Positions 1 to 7,133 of a DNA stretch of 9,006 nt are shown in pieces. The position numbers and the translations under genes were made by a program. Numbering within the stretch: position 1 is the first letter of the stretch; every line of letters starts with the position of its first letter. Under the pieces are notes generated by a model. The model saw only the letters and a program-made list of their open reading frames with translations, did no database searches and was not told the origin of the DNA. The DNA comes from Planctomycetia bacterium (GTDB taxonomy: Bacteria; Planctomycetota; PLA2; JAEUHO01), in contig JAUXCH010000153.1 of the NCBI GenBank assembly GCA_030618975.1, positions 1 through 9,006 on the forward strand, given 5' to 3'.

Positions 1-81
1 GGTCTCGGCGGTCTCGGCGGTCTCGGCGGTCTCGGCGGTCTCGGCGGTCTCGGCGGTCTCGGCGGTCTCGGCGGTCTCGGC
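1..81. repeat. 9-bp tandem repeat (GGTCTCGGC), nine copies, inside cphA
   Basis: Nine exact copies of a 9-bp unit begin at the window edge and may continue beyond it. Read on the minus strand in the cphA frame, each unit is GCC GAG ACC, giving Ala-Glu-Thr. Because the unit is a multiple of three, copy-number change keeps the frame. The preceding residues GSGGGAE look like a flexible linker after the folded enzyme. The copies are identical at the DNA level, which points to recent slippage expansion, or to assembly compression or expansion. Confidence 0.97.
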
Positions 82-2739
82 TTCCGCCCCCCCACCCGAC
101 CCGAAGTCGGTGATCTGTTGCCAGCAGCGCTGGATGTCGTCGCCGAAGATCAAGACGAGGTCCCCGGTTCCCGCCATCTCGAGCGCGCCGCGCACGGCCG
201 CCGGCTCGTCCTGGAGGATGCGGATGCGGTCCGCCGGTACCCCTCCGTCGAGGAGGGCCTCCTCGACGAGGCGCGGGACGTCCCCCGCCTCCCGACCGCG
301 GAGATTGTCGTCCTGTCGGCAGATGTAGTGGTCGAAGTGCCCGGCCGCCGCGCGCCCGATCTCGCGTATGTCCTCGTCGCGCCGGTCGCCGGGGGCTGTG
401 AGGACGCAGATGCGCTGGCCGTCGGGCGCGAGACGCTCGGCCAACTCGACCATCGTCCGGACGGCGGGCGCATTGTGGCCGTAGTCCAGGATCACGCGGA
501 AGGGGTGATCCTCGAAGACGTTCATGCGGCCCGGGACCTGGAAGAACGTGCTGTCGAAGGTCCGCAGCCCGTTGCGGATGTCGTCGAGCGCGACGTCCAT
601 GCTGTAGGCCATCACGGCGGCGAACAGGGCGTTCTGCACGTTGTGGACGGCCCGGCCGTCCAGCGTCGCCGGGATCTCGTGCGTGAACAGGAGCGGGATG
701 TGCGAGCCCGCGTCGTACAGGGTGAGCATCTGGCCGGTGATGCCCTCCTCGATGACGGCCGCCCGGCCCCCGGCCTGGACGTGCGCCTTGACGAGCGTGT
801 GCGTCGGATTCATGGTCACGTAGCAGACGTGCTCGGCTGTGGTGTAGTCGGCCATCTTCAGGCAGAGGACGTCGTCGGCGTTCAGCACCGCGGTGTCCCG
901 CGCCGTCTCCACGACGACGCGCTTGACGTGGGCCAGCTCCTCGAGCGTGTTCACGCCGCGCAGCCCCAGGTGGTCGGAGGCCACGTTGAGGCAGGCGCCG
1001 ACGTCGCATCGTCCGTAGCCCATGCCCCGGCGGAGCAGGCCGCCGCGTGCCGTCTCCAGCACGGCGACGTCGACGGACGGGTCGCGCAAGACCATGCGGG
1101 CCGCCACGGGGCCCGTCATGTCGCCGTCGACCGTGGGGCGCCCGTCGATGTAGACGCCGTCCGTGGTCGTGAGCCCGACGTGGTGCCTCCCCTGCTTGAA
1201 GATGTGCGCCAGCATCCGAGCGGTGGTGGTCTTCCCGTTGGTGCCGGTGATCGCGGCGATGGGAATGCGGCTCGGCGTACCCGGCGGGAAGAGCATGTCC
1301 ATCACCGGACCGGCGACGTCCCGGGGCGTGCCGTCGCTGGGAGCCACGTGCATGCGAAAGCCCGGTGCGGCGTTGAGCTCGCAGATGGCCCCGCCGATCT
1401 CCTTGTAGGACCGGGAGATGTCCGTGGTCAGGAAGTCGACGCCGGCGATGTCCAGGCCGATGGCCTGCGCCGCGCGGACCGCCATCTCGCGGTTGTCGGG
1501 GTGCGTGATGTCCGTCACGTCCGACGCCGTGCCGCCGGTGCTGAGATTGCCCGTGGAGCGCAGGTACACGACCTCACCCTCCTCGGGCACGGTCTCCTCG
1601 TCGTAGCCCTTCTGCTCAAGGAGACGCAGGGCCTGGTGGTCGAACACGAGACGCGTGAGGACCTTCTCGTGCCCGATGCCGCGGCGCGGGTCCTGGTTCA
1701 CGGTGTCGACCAGCTCCCCGATGGTGTGCCGGCCGTCGCCGACGACGTGGCCGGGGACCCGCTTCGCGACGGCGATCAGCTCTCCGTTCACGACGAGCAT
1801 GCGGTGGTCGAGGCCCTCGATGTGGCTCTCGACGATGACCGTGCGCTGGTGCTCCTTGGCCTTCTGGAAGGCCACGCGCACCTGGTCCTCGTTCTCCAGA
1901 CCGATCGACACTCCGCGCCCGTGGTTCGCGGCCAGCGGCTTCAAGACGACGGGGTATCCCATGTGTCGCGCCGTGCGGACCGCGCTCTCCTCCCGCGTGA
2001 CCAGCGTCTGGGGCGGAACGGGGAGACCCAGGTCGTGGAGGATCCGGTTCGTCTCCTCCTTGTCGGAGGCGATCTCCACCGCGATGTGCCGCGTCTCGCT
2101 GGTGATCGTCGCCTGGATTCGACGCTGGTAGATCCCGTGGCCGAACTGGACCAGGGAGTAACGGTTGAGCCTGAGGTGGGGAATGTCCCGCTCCTCGGCC
2201 GCCTTGATCAGCGACGCGGTGGAGGGACCGAGCGCCCGTCGCTGGGAGAAGCGGATGAAGTCGTCCCTCTCGGCCCTCCAGTCGAAGTCGCGCGGAACCG
2301 CATCCTCGTCGCGCAGCGACTCCGGCACGAAGGAGAGCACGAGCTTGCGCGCGAGGTGCCCCGCTTCCAAGCCGACCTCCTCCTGCTCGTACTCGTACAC
2401 GACGTCGTAGACGCCCGTCTCGCCCGTTCCGCGCGTCTTCCCGAAGGAGACGTCCGCGCCGGCCATGTTCTGGATCTCGATGGCCACGTGCTCGAGGACG
2501 TGGCCGAGCCAGGTGCCGTCGTCTTCGCGCATGCGGCGGATGAAGCCGCCCGGCTCGCCGTAGGAACACCCGTGATCCCGCAGTCCGGGCAGGGTGTCGA
2601 CGAGATCGTCGATGAACCGGTCACCCAGCCGGCGGGTGGGCCAGGCCTCCAGCTCGCCGAGATCCACCCGGAAGCGAATGACCCGAAACAGCGCGTAGAG
2701 ATTGGGGCCCAGGTAGACGGAGGTCTGCAGGATCCTCAT
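1..2739 (-). CDS. cphA: Cyanophycin synthetase, 3' end beyond window
   Basis: ATP-dependent cytoplasmic enzyme that builds cyanophycin (multi-L-arginyl-poly-L-aspartate) by adding Asp to the backbone and Arg to each side chain. 913 codons are visible with no stop before the left edge. The N-terminal cyanophycin-synthetase domain occupies about residues 1-160 (MRILQTSVYLGPN, then WLGHVLEHVAIEIQ). An ATP-grasp domain follows at about 215-470, with GYPVVLKPLAANHGRG around Lys267 and the metal-site ELN at 454-456. The Mur-ligase-like half has the P-loop GTNGKTTT at 499-506, then LETARGGLLRRGMGYGR, and a Mur C-terminal part with DYGHNAP near 755. The fold appears to end at about 880 (FGDDIQRCWQQITDFG), close to the usual ~870-900 residues of the family, and is followed by an unusual Ala-Glu-Thr repeat tail. 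The ATG shares one base with the cphB stop (TGATG), and an AAGGG lies about 9 nt upstream, so translation is probably coupled. Family assignment is firm; the true C-terminus is not visible. Confidence 0.97.
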   Translation of the reverse strand, partial: MRILQTSVYLGPNLYALFRVIRFRVDLGELEAWPTRRLGDRFIDDLVDTLPGLRDHGCSYGEPGGFIRRMREDDGTWLGHVLEHVAIEIQNMAGADVSFGKTRGTGETGVYDVVYEYEQEEVGLEAGHLARKLVLSFVPESLRDEDAVPRDFDWRAERDDFIRFSQRRALGPSTASLIKAAEERDIPHLRLNRYSLVQFGHGIYQRRIQATITSETRHIAVEIASDKEETNRILHDLGLPVPPQTLVTREESAVRTARHMGYPVVLKPLAANHGRGVSIGLENEDQVRVAFQKAKEHQRTVIVESHIEGLDHRMLVVNGELIAVAKRVPGHVVGDGRHTIGELVDTVNQDPRRGIGHEKVLTRLVFDHQALRLLEQKGYDEETVPEEGEVVYLRSTGNLSTGGTASDVTDITHPDNREMAVRAAQAIGLDIAGVDFLTTDISRSYKEIGGAICELNAAPGFRMHVAPSDGTPRDVAGPVMDMLFPPGTPSRIPIAAITGTNGKTTTARMLAHIFKQGRHHVGLTTTDGVYIDGRPTVDGDMTGPVAARMVLRDPSVDVAVLETARGGLLRRGMGYGRCDVGACLNVASDHLGLRGVNTLEELAHVKRVVVETARDTAVLNADDVLCLKMADYTTAEHVCYVTMNPTHTLVKAHVQAGGRAAVIEEGITGQMLTLYDAGSHIPLLFTHEIPATLDGRAVHNVQNALFAAVMAYSMDVALDDIRNGLRTFDSTFFQVPGRMNVFEDHPFRVILDYGHNAPAVRTMVELAERLAPDGQRICVLTAPGDRRDEDIREIGRAAAGHFDHYICRQDDNLRGREAGDVPRLVEEALLDGGVPADRIRILQDEPAAVRGALEMAGTGDLVLIFGDDIQRCWQQITDFGSGGGAEAETAETAETAETAETAETAETAETAET

Positions 2740-3584
2740 CAGGAATCGCCCTTCGCGGCCTCTCCGGCCAGCTCCGCCTGCTCGACGGCACGGGCCTGCC
2801 GTGTCTCCAGGTCGAACGTCCCGCCTTCCACGAGCACGTGCATGCGCATGCCGATCACGGACACCGGCCCGTTCTTGTCGGCCGAGTGCATCGAGGAGTA
2901 CTCGAGGCCGGACGCGTCGAGGATCGTCACGGCGCTCGATCCCGAGACCTCGAGAACGTCGTCCGGGCCGAGGAACGCGGCCGTGTCTTCGTCGAGACCG
3001 ATGCCGATGAGACGCGGGTTGTAGGACAGCGCGGCCATGAGGCGCCCGAGCCGTCCGCGCTGGCGGAAGTGCTGGTCGACGAGGATCTTGTTGGTCAGCC
3101 CCAGGCCGGGCGAGAGTTGCACCATGTCGGCGCGCGGCGTGCGCCCCGAGTCCCCCGAGACGATCATGTGCTCCGCGACGAACGCGGCCCCCGCCGACGT
3201 GCCTGCAATGTGCAGCCCCTCGGCGTTGCGCTGCCGGAGCAGGTTGGTGACCGGCGTGCCCCCGAGCGTGGTGGAGAGGCGCAGTTGGTCGCCGCCCGTC
3301 AGGAAGACGCCCGTTGCCGTCCGGAGGTGGTCGAGCCAGTCCTCCCGCTCGCAGTCCGAACGCGTCTCGATGCGAAGCGCGCGCACCTCTCGGACGCGGA
3401 GCCCTTCGAAGAACTTCTCGTAGCGCCGGCCGGTGTCCTCCAGCTGGGACGCCGTGGGGATGACCACGATCCGCGCGTCGCGGCCGCCCGCGATGTCCGC
3501 GAACTTCCGGAGGATCTTCGCGTCGCGGATCTCCTTCTCCTCGGCACCGCCGATGGGAACGATGAAACCTCGCTGCTTCGTCAC
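2739..3584 (-). CDS. cphB: Cyanophycinase (serine peptidase family S51)
   Basis: Exopeptidase-like serine hydrolase that degrades cyanophycin to beta-Asp-Arg dipeptides in the cytoplasm. The 281-residue product is the normal size for the family. Visible marks are the N-terminal GFIVPIGGAEEKE, the strand motif GVFLTGGDQLRL (93-104), the nucleophile elbow AGTSAGAAF with Ser130, the LVDQHFRQRGR motif with His172 (a conserved family position), and IGLDEDTAAF (195-204). I chose GTG at 3584 because GGAG lies 6 nt upstream and the product then begins at the conserved region. A CTG that overlaps the iadA stop would add only five residues. The gene follows iadA by 11 nt and overlaps cphA by one base, so it is the middle gene of one operon. 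No key residue appears to be missing. Confidence 0.96.
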   Translation of the reverse strand: MTKQRGFIVPIGGAEEKEIRDAKILRKFADIAGGRDARIVVIPTASQLEDTGRRYEKFFEGLRVREVRALRIETRSDCEREDWLDHLRTATGVFLTGGDQLRLSTTLGGTPVTNLLRQRNAEGLHIAGTSAGAAFVAEHMIVSGDSGRTPRADMVQLSPGLGLTNKILVDQHFRQRGRLGRLMAALSYNPRLIGIGLDEDTAAFLGPDDVLEVSGSSAVTILDASGLEYSSMHSADKNGPVSVIGMRMHVLVEGGTFDLETRQARAVEQAELAGEAAKGDS

Positions 3585-3590
3585 GCTTGT

Positions 3591-3594
3591 CTCC
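3591..3594 (-). promoter_or_regulatory. Ribosome binding site of cphB (GGAG)
   Basis: GGAG on the minus strand lies two bases after the iadA stop codon and 6 nt before GTG 3584. It decides the cphB start in favour of this GTG over the upstream CTG. Its position next to the iadA stop suits re-initiation by ribosomes finishing iadA. Confidence 0.7.
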
Positions 3595-3595
3595 G

Positions 3596-4759
3596 TCAGG
3601 CCTCTTCGAACGTTCCGCGGACGACGACCTCGCCGCCCCGCACGTGCCAGCGTCCCCGGGCCATCACGTCCCGCGGCCGCCCCTCTTCGTCGAGCACCAC
3701 GAGGTCCGCGTCCATCCCGACCTCGATCCGCCCCTTCGTCTCGAGCCGGTAGAGCCGGGCCACGTTGCTCGTGAACGGCGGCAGGGCGGAATCCAGGGGC
3801 ACGCCGGCCTCGAGCAACCCGGCCAACGCCTCCCCCAGGGTAGCCGGATCGCCGACCCCCAGGCGCGTAACGCGGCCCTCCGCGTCGAAGCGGGGCAGGG
3901 AGCCCCCGCCGTCGGAGCTGACCGTGAGGCCCTCCGGCGGGAGGGCCTTCTCCCGATACGACAGGACGGCCTCCACGGCCGTGAGCTCGTCGTCCCCCTC
4001 CACCTCCGGGAAGGCGGTGACGTCGACGACGCCGCCTCCCTGCGCGAGGTCGAGCGCCTCTCCGAAGAGCCGGGTGCTGCGGTTCACGTGCGTGGGGTGA
4101 AACGTCTTGGGAGGCAGCTCGCTCTCGGCGAGCGCCCGCCGCACGAGGTCGAGCCCGCGGGGGCCGCTGCCCAGGTGCAGTTGCACGACACCGGCCTTGG
4201 CGGCGAGCAGCCCCGCCAGGCGCGCGTCCGCCGCGAGGCGCAAGAGTTCCTCGAGGGTCGGCTGCGAAGAGCGGTGATCGCTGATCGCCACCTCCCCGAC
4301 GCCCACGATGGGGTCGACGTGCACGATGTCGCCCAGCACGGACCCCGTCAGCGTCCGGGGGGGGAGGTGATACCCGCCGGTGAGGCAGAACGCCGAGAGC
4401 CCCTCGGCGCGCAGGGCCCGCACGCGGGCGACGAGCTCCTCCGTGCTGCGCAGGACGTCGTCCGTCCCCAGGAGACCGATCACGGTCGTCGTGCCGCCGC
4501 GCGTGATGCGGCTCAGGGCGAGCGGCGGCACGCGGCTCGAAAAACCGGCCTCGCCGCCGCCCCCCGTGAGGTGGACGTGGCCGTCCACGAGGCCCGGGAC
4601 CACGCGGCGACCGCCGAGATCGAGACGCTCGGCCCCGAGTTCCAGCGGGAGGTCCGGGACCTCCTCGCCGATCCACGCGATCTGCTCGCCGGCGACCAGC
4701 AGGTGGCGAATTCCCCGCTTCCCGGGGGCGTAGAGATCGGCGTTGAGAAGGAGGTGCAC
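3596..4759 (-). CDS. iadA: Isoaspartyl dipeptidase (metallo beta-aspartyl peptidase, M38)
   Basis: Binuclear-zinc amidohydrolase that splits beta-linked Asp dipeptides; here the evident substrate is the beta-Asp-Arg released by CphB. At 387 residues it is close to the ~390 of E. coli IadA. Aligning by eye with the E. coli enzyme, the metal ligands correspond to His61 and His63 (GHVHLTGGGGE), His195 (VVQLHLGSG), His224 (HPTHVNR) and Asp283 (SSDGGGS). The substrate-contact residues correspond to Glu70, Tyr130, Arg163, Arg227 and Ser287. The position of the carbamylated Lys162 in E. coli is Glu156 here (GEVAISDHR). GTG 4759 is the only credible start: an in-frame TAG lies 18 nt upstream, and a GGAG is separated from the GTG by nine C residues. 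It is the first gene of the cyanophycin operon, so its promoter should lie in 4760-4872. Confidence 0.95.
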   Translation of the reverse strand: MHLLLNADLYAPGKRGIRHLLVAGEQIAWIGEEVPDLPLELGAERLDLGGRRVVPGLVDGHVHLTGGGGEAGFSSRVPPLALSRITRGGTTTVIGLLGTDDVLRSTEELVARVRALRAEGLSAFCLTGGYHLPPRTLTGSVLGDIVHVDPIVGVGEVAISDHRSSQPTLEELLRLAADARLAGLLAAKAGVVQLHLGSGPRGLDLVRRALAESELPPKTFHPTHVNRSTRLFGEALDLAQGGGVVDVTAFPEVEGDDELTAVEAVLSYREKALPPEGLTVSSDGGGSLPRFDAEGRVTRLGVGDPATLGEALAGLLEAGVPLDSALPPFTSNVARLYRLETKGRIEVGMDADLVVLDEEGRPRDVMARGRWHVRGGEVVVRGTFEEA

Positions 4760-4872
4760 GGGGGGGGGCTCCGGAACCGGATGCTAGTCGCAATCCCCCC
4801 CCGGGGACCACTCCTCGTACGGTGCCAGGCACCCTGCAAGGATCAGGCAGACCGGAGGGTGGATCCGTGCGA
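4760..4872. other. Intergenic region upstream of the cyanophycin operon
   Basis: This 113-bp gap separates the stop of the GNAT-ASCH gene from the iadA start, both on the minus strand. It contains the odd palindrome GGTGCC-A-GGCACC (4821-4833) and a TCCCC/GGGGA pairing around 4794-4807. Neither is followed by a T run, so I do not call a terminator. The region must hold the iadA promoter if the upstream unit is not read through, but I see no convincing -35/-10 pair. The palindrome is a possible operator. Confidence 0.4.
4769..4772 (-). promoter_or_regulatory. Putative iadA ribosome binding site (GGAG) with a C9 spacer
   Basis: GGAG on the minus strand is separated from the GTG at 4759 by exactly nine C residues (plus-strand G run 4760-4768). 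The spacing is within the usable range for initiation. The homopolymer is also a site where length could vary between cells or be miscalled. Confidence 0.5.
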
Positions 4873-5925
4873 TCAAGTACGCCACAGCCTCGCTCGCAGG
4901 AACGTGCCGACGGCGACGGGGACCCCCCATGCGCTTTTCTCATCGAGCACGCAGTAGGACTGGGGGGGACGGATCCTCTCGCCGGCGAGCTGGCGAGCCT
5001 CCTGGAGGCCGATGGGTTCCTCGTAACGGGTCGCACCTGACAAGTGGATCGCGAACACCCGATCCGCACCCCGGGTGTAAGCCTCGTACTCGGCTCGCGT
5101 ACATCCGATCTGGGTGGACCAGCGGGTCCAGACCCGATCGGGGTGGTCCACGGATACGTCCGCGATACACGCCTCTCCCACGAGCCTCTGGACCGGGCTC
5201 GACGCGTAGATGACGAACCGGTGCCCCTTCCATCGGGGCGAGAACTTCCGTCGGATCTCGATCCTCTTTCGCCCCTCGAGGACACGCTCCGCGTACGGCG
5301 GGCGGAGCGTCATGAGAAGTGTGGAGAGGAGGGGGCGCCCTGGGGAGGTGAACTCCGAGAGAAGGCGGGGGAGCTTCCTCGAGACCGCACGCCAAACCCG
5401 CGGGAACGGAGCCTGACAACGGTACTCCTGCTCGAAGAGCCGGTACTGCTGGTCACAGGGGGCCACGTCCGAGAAACCGAAGGAGGAGAAGAAACCCGAC
5501 TTCTCCTCCCAGAGCCCCCCGGGCAGCGTGAAGTGGATGGTGCTGGCGATGTCCCGGATCTCGTTGGCCATCAGGCTGAAGAACAACTCTCCGAGGTGCC
5601 GATCCTGCAGGTCATCCCGAAGATGCAGGTGACAGAACTTCGCATGGGACTCCCGCTTGACCACGGCAGACGCGACGGGTACCTCGTTGTGGTAGCCCAC
5701 CATCGCCACCCGGTTCCCGGATCGCACCCCGGCAAACACCTTCTTCTCGAGCCACCCGCCGATACCCGGGTACATGGGTTCGGAGTCGAGGACCAGGGCC
5801 CGGAGGTCAAGCAGCGTGTCGGACGCCCCGGTGACGTCTCGCGACGTCATCACGGCAATCCGGACGTCGTTTCCAAGCCTGAGTTCCCGCTGCTTCGGGC
5901 GCGGTTCCGCCAGCCGAGCTTCCAT
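4873..5925 (-). CDS. GNAT-like acetyltransferase fused to an ASCH (PUA-like) domain
   Basis: This 350-residue two-domain protein has no recognisable name. The N-terminal part (about 20-160) has a GNAT-like strand pattern: GNRVAMVGYHNEVPVASAVV (70-89), then CHLHLRDDLQDRHLGELFFSLM (98-119), which sits where the acetyl-CoA loop should be but lacks a clean Q/RxxGxG/A signature. The C-terminal part (about 203-310) resembles ASCH domains of the COG4933 type: MTLRPPYAERVLEGRKRIEIRRKF, then FVIYASSPVQRLVGEACIADV. ASCH domains have the PUA fold and are generally linked to RNA or modified-nucleoside binding; the substrate here is unknown. It starts only 3 nt after the dCTP deaminase stop, so the two genes are probably co-transcribed and functionally linked. 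The ATG at 5925 follows the preceding stop directly, and its Shine-Dalgarno is weak (AGGTG within the upstream gene end). Domain calls are by motif recognition only; the acetyltransferase could be inactive. Confidence 0.75.
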   Translation of the reverse strand: MEARLAEPRPKQRELRLGNDVRIAVMTSRDVTGASDTLLDLRALVLDSEPMYPGIGGWLEKKVFAGVRSGNRVAMVGYHNEVPVASAVVKRESHAKFCHLHLRDDLQDRHLGELFFSLMANEIRDIASTIHFTLPGGLWEEKSGFFSSFGFSDVAPCDQQYRLFEQEYRCQAPFPRVWRAVSRKLPRLLSEFTSPGRPLLSTLLMTLRPPYAERVLEGRKRIEIRRKFSPRWKGHRFVIYASSPVQRLVGEACIADVSVDHPDRVWTRWSTQIGCTRAEYEAYTRGADRVFAIHLSGATRYEEPIGLQEARQLAGERIRPPQSYCVLDEKSAWGVPVAVGTFLRARLWRT

Positions 5926-5928
5926 GGC

Positions 5929-7133
5929 CTACACCTGGCCCTTCCATGGCCCGAAGTACTTCGAGAGCTCGAGGGTCTGATCGTTGTAGGACCTCGCCCG
6001 GGTGCGTTGATCCAGTTCCGTGGCGTCCTCTTCGGTGGCATCCTCGGCGGCATCCTCTGACATCCGGTAGAAGATGAGCCGGGCGAGCACCTCTCCATCA
6101 GCGAGGTTCACGTCGACATCGTGACCGCGGATCTCGAAGATCAGAGGGGTCCCCTCTGCGCCATCCTTGCGATCGGTGCCGAAGAACGGATGCACGAAGC
6201 CTGCGTAGTGGATACGCATCTCACCGATGGTCTCGTCCGTCGCACGGCAGTAGACGGCGAGACCCTTTGGCAAATGAATGCGCTCCCGAGATCTGAGAAT
6301 GTAGAAGCTGCCCTTCTGGATGACCAAGCGGTCGCTCTGCTCGCTGGGCAGAAGATCCCAGTATCCCCTGGGGTCCGGTCGTGGTGCGTCCTGCTCCACC
6401 CAGAGTGGGATCGGCTGCATGCTCTCCTCGCTCTTGGCGCGGAAGGCGACCCCACTGTCGCCTCCGCCCACGACGGTCCGTGTCAGATCGGCGTGAAGGC
6501 TTCCATCCCCGGCAAGGCCCGAGTCACCGACGACCAGGAACTTCGAGACGTGTTCCGCTTCGACCAGGGATGCCTCGGGTCTGCCACAGAAGAAGCGGAG
6601 TTGGGTGATCGGGATCCCGGGCTTCACCAGAACGGGGAAGGTCATGGGCGTGATCTCGACGAACAGGCTCTGCTTGGCGTCTCCTGGGGAGAACCCCTCG
6701 TAGGCCCTCGTCCCGTCTACGACCAGGCGCACGAGAACGTCCACTCGCCCGATCGAGCTCTTTGCCGTGGCTTGGCCGTGGATCGTGCTGTCCCCCCTCG
6801 GGAGGTGAAGTTCCTCCTGTAGGTGGAAGAGATACGTCTTCTTCGGATGAAGTACGTGCGCCCCACTGCCCTTCGCAGGCTTCAAGGGGCACTTCTCGAT
6901 GAGGCCGTTCTTCCTCAATCCGTGCAGGTAGCCCTGACCCCAGGGCTTGACAGAGCCGCGTGTGAGTTCGAAGCCCTCGCTTCCCAGGTGGAGATCCCTT
7001 GCGCGGACCCCTTGACCGCGCTCTCCCTCGCGTTCGCCAGGACCCCGGCTTCGATCAGTTCGAGCAGCTGTCTCTCGGAGAGGACGCCAGGCACCCACCC
7101 CTTCTCCAGCGAGTCCGCCAGTTCCCTGTCCAC
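5929..7133 (-). CDS. dcd: Two-domain dCTP deaminase (DCD family), apparently frameshifted near the 5' end
   Basis: The DCD family converts dCTP to dUTP and so feeds dTTP synthesis. This looks like the long form with two dUTPase-fold halves. The first half has AKSSIGRVDVLVRLV (SSxGR at nt 6759-6745) and SLFVEITPMTFPVLVKPG, whose Glu (nt 6657-6655) fits the catalytic Glu. The second half has GSFYILRSRERIHLPKGLAVY, MRIHYAGFVHPFFG, PLIFEIRGHDVD and the C-terminal LELSKYFG. The expected N-terminus GVLSERQLLELIEAGVL is in another frame, starting at GTG 7133 with GGGGAGG 7 nt upstream. It joins the main frame (DLHLGSEGFELTRGSVKPWG) only through an indel at about 6997-7010. One missing base would restore a ~401-residue protein. 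Either a sequencing or assembly error or a real disruption is possible. An acidic insert (AEDATEEDATELD) precedes the C-terminus. It forms a unit with the downstream GNAT-ASCH gene. Confidence 0.85.

Noticed and set aside
1..81. Possible CRISPR array or non-coding satellite.
   Set aside because: The copies are contiguous 9-bp units with no spacers and lie in frame at the end of cphA.
118..3024. A 968-codon open frame on the plus strand opposite cphA and the end of cphB.
   Set aside because: It is the antisense of clear CphA and CphB coding sequence, has a Val/Asp/Arg-rich low-information composition and matches no family; high GC keeps such frames open.
4821..4833. GGTGCC-A-GGCACC as a transcription terminator.
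   Set aside because: As a hairpin the full palindrome would leave a one-base loop, and no T run follows on either strand; it is retained only as a possible operator.
3585..5285. A long minus-strand frame continuing upstream of cphB in phase with it.
   Set aside because: It overlaps iadA in another frame and is Gly/Arg/Pro-rich; the IadA motifs, the GTG 3584 start and its ribosome binding site define the real genes.
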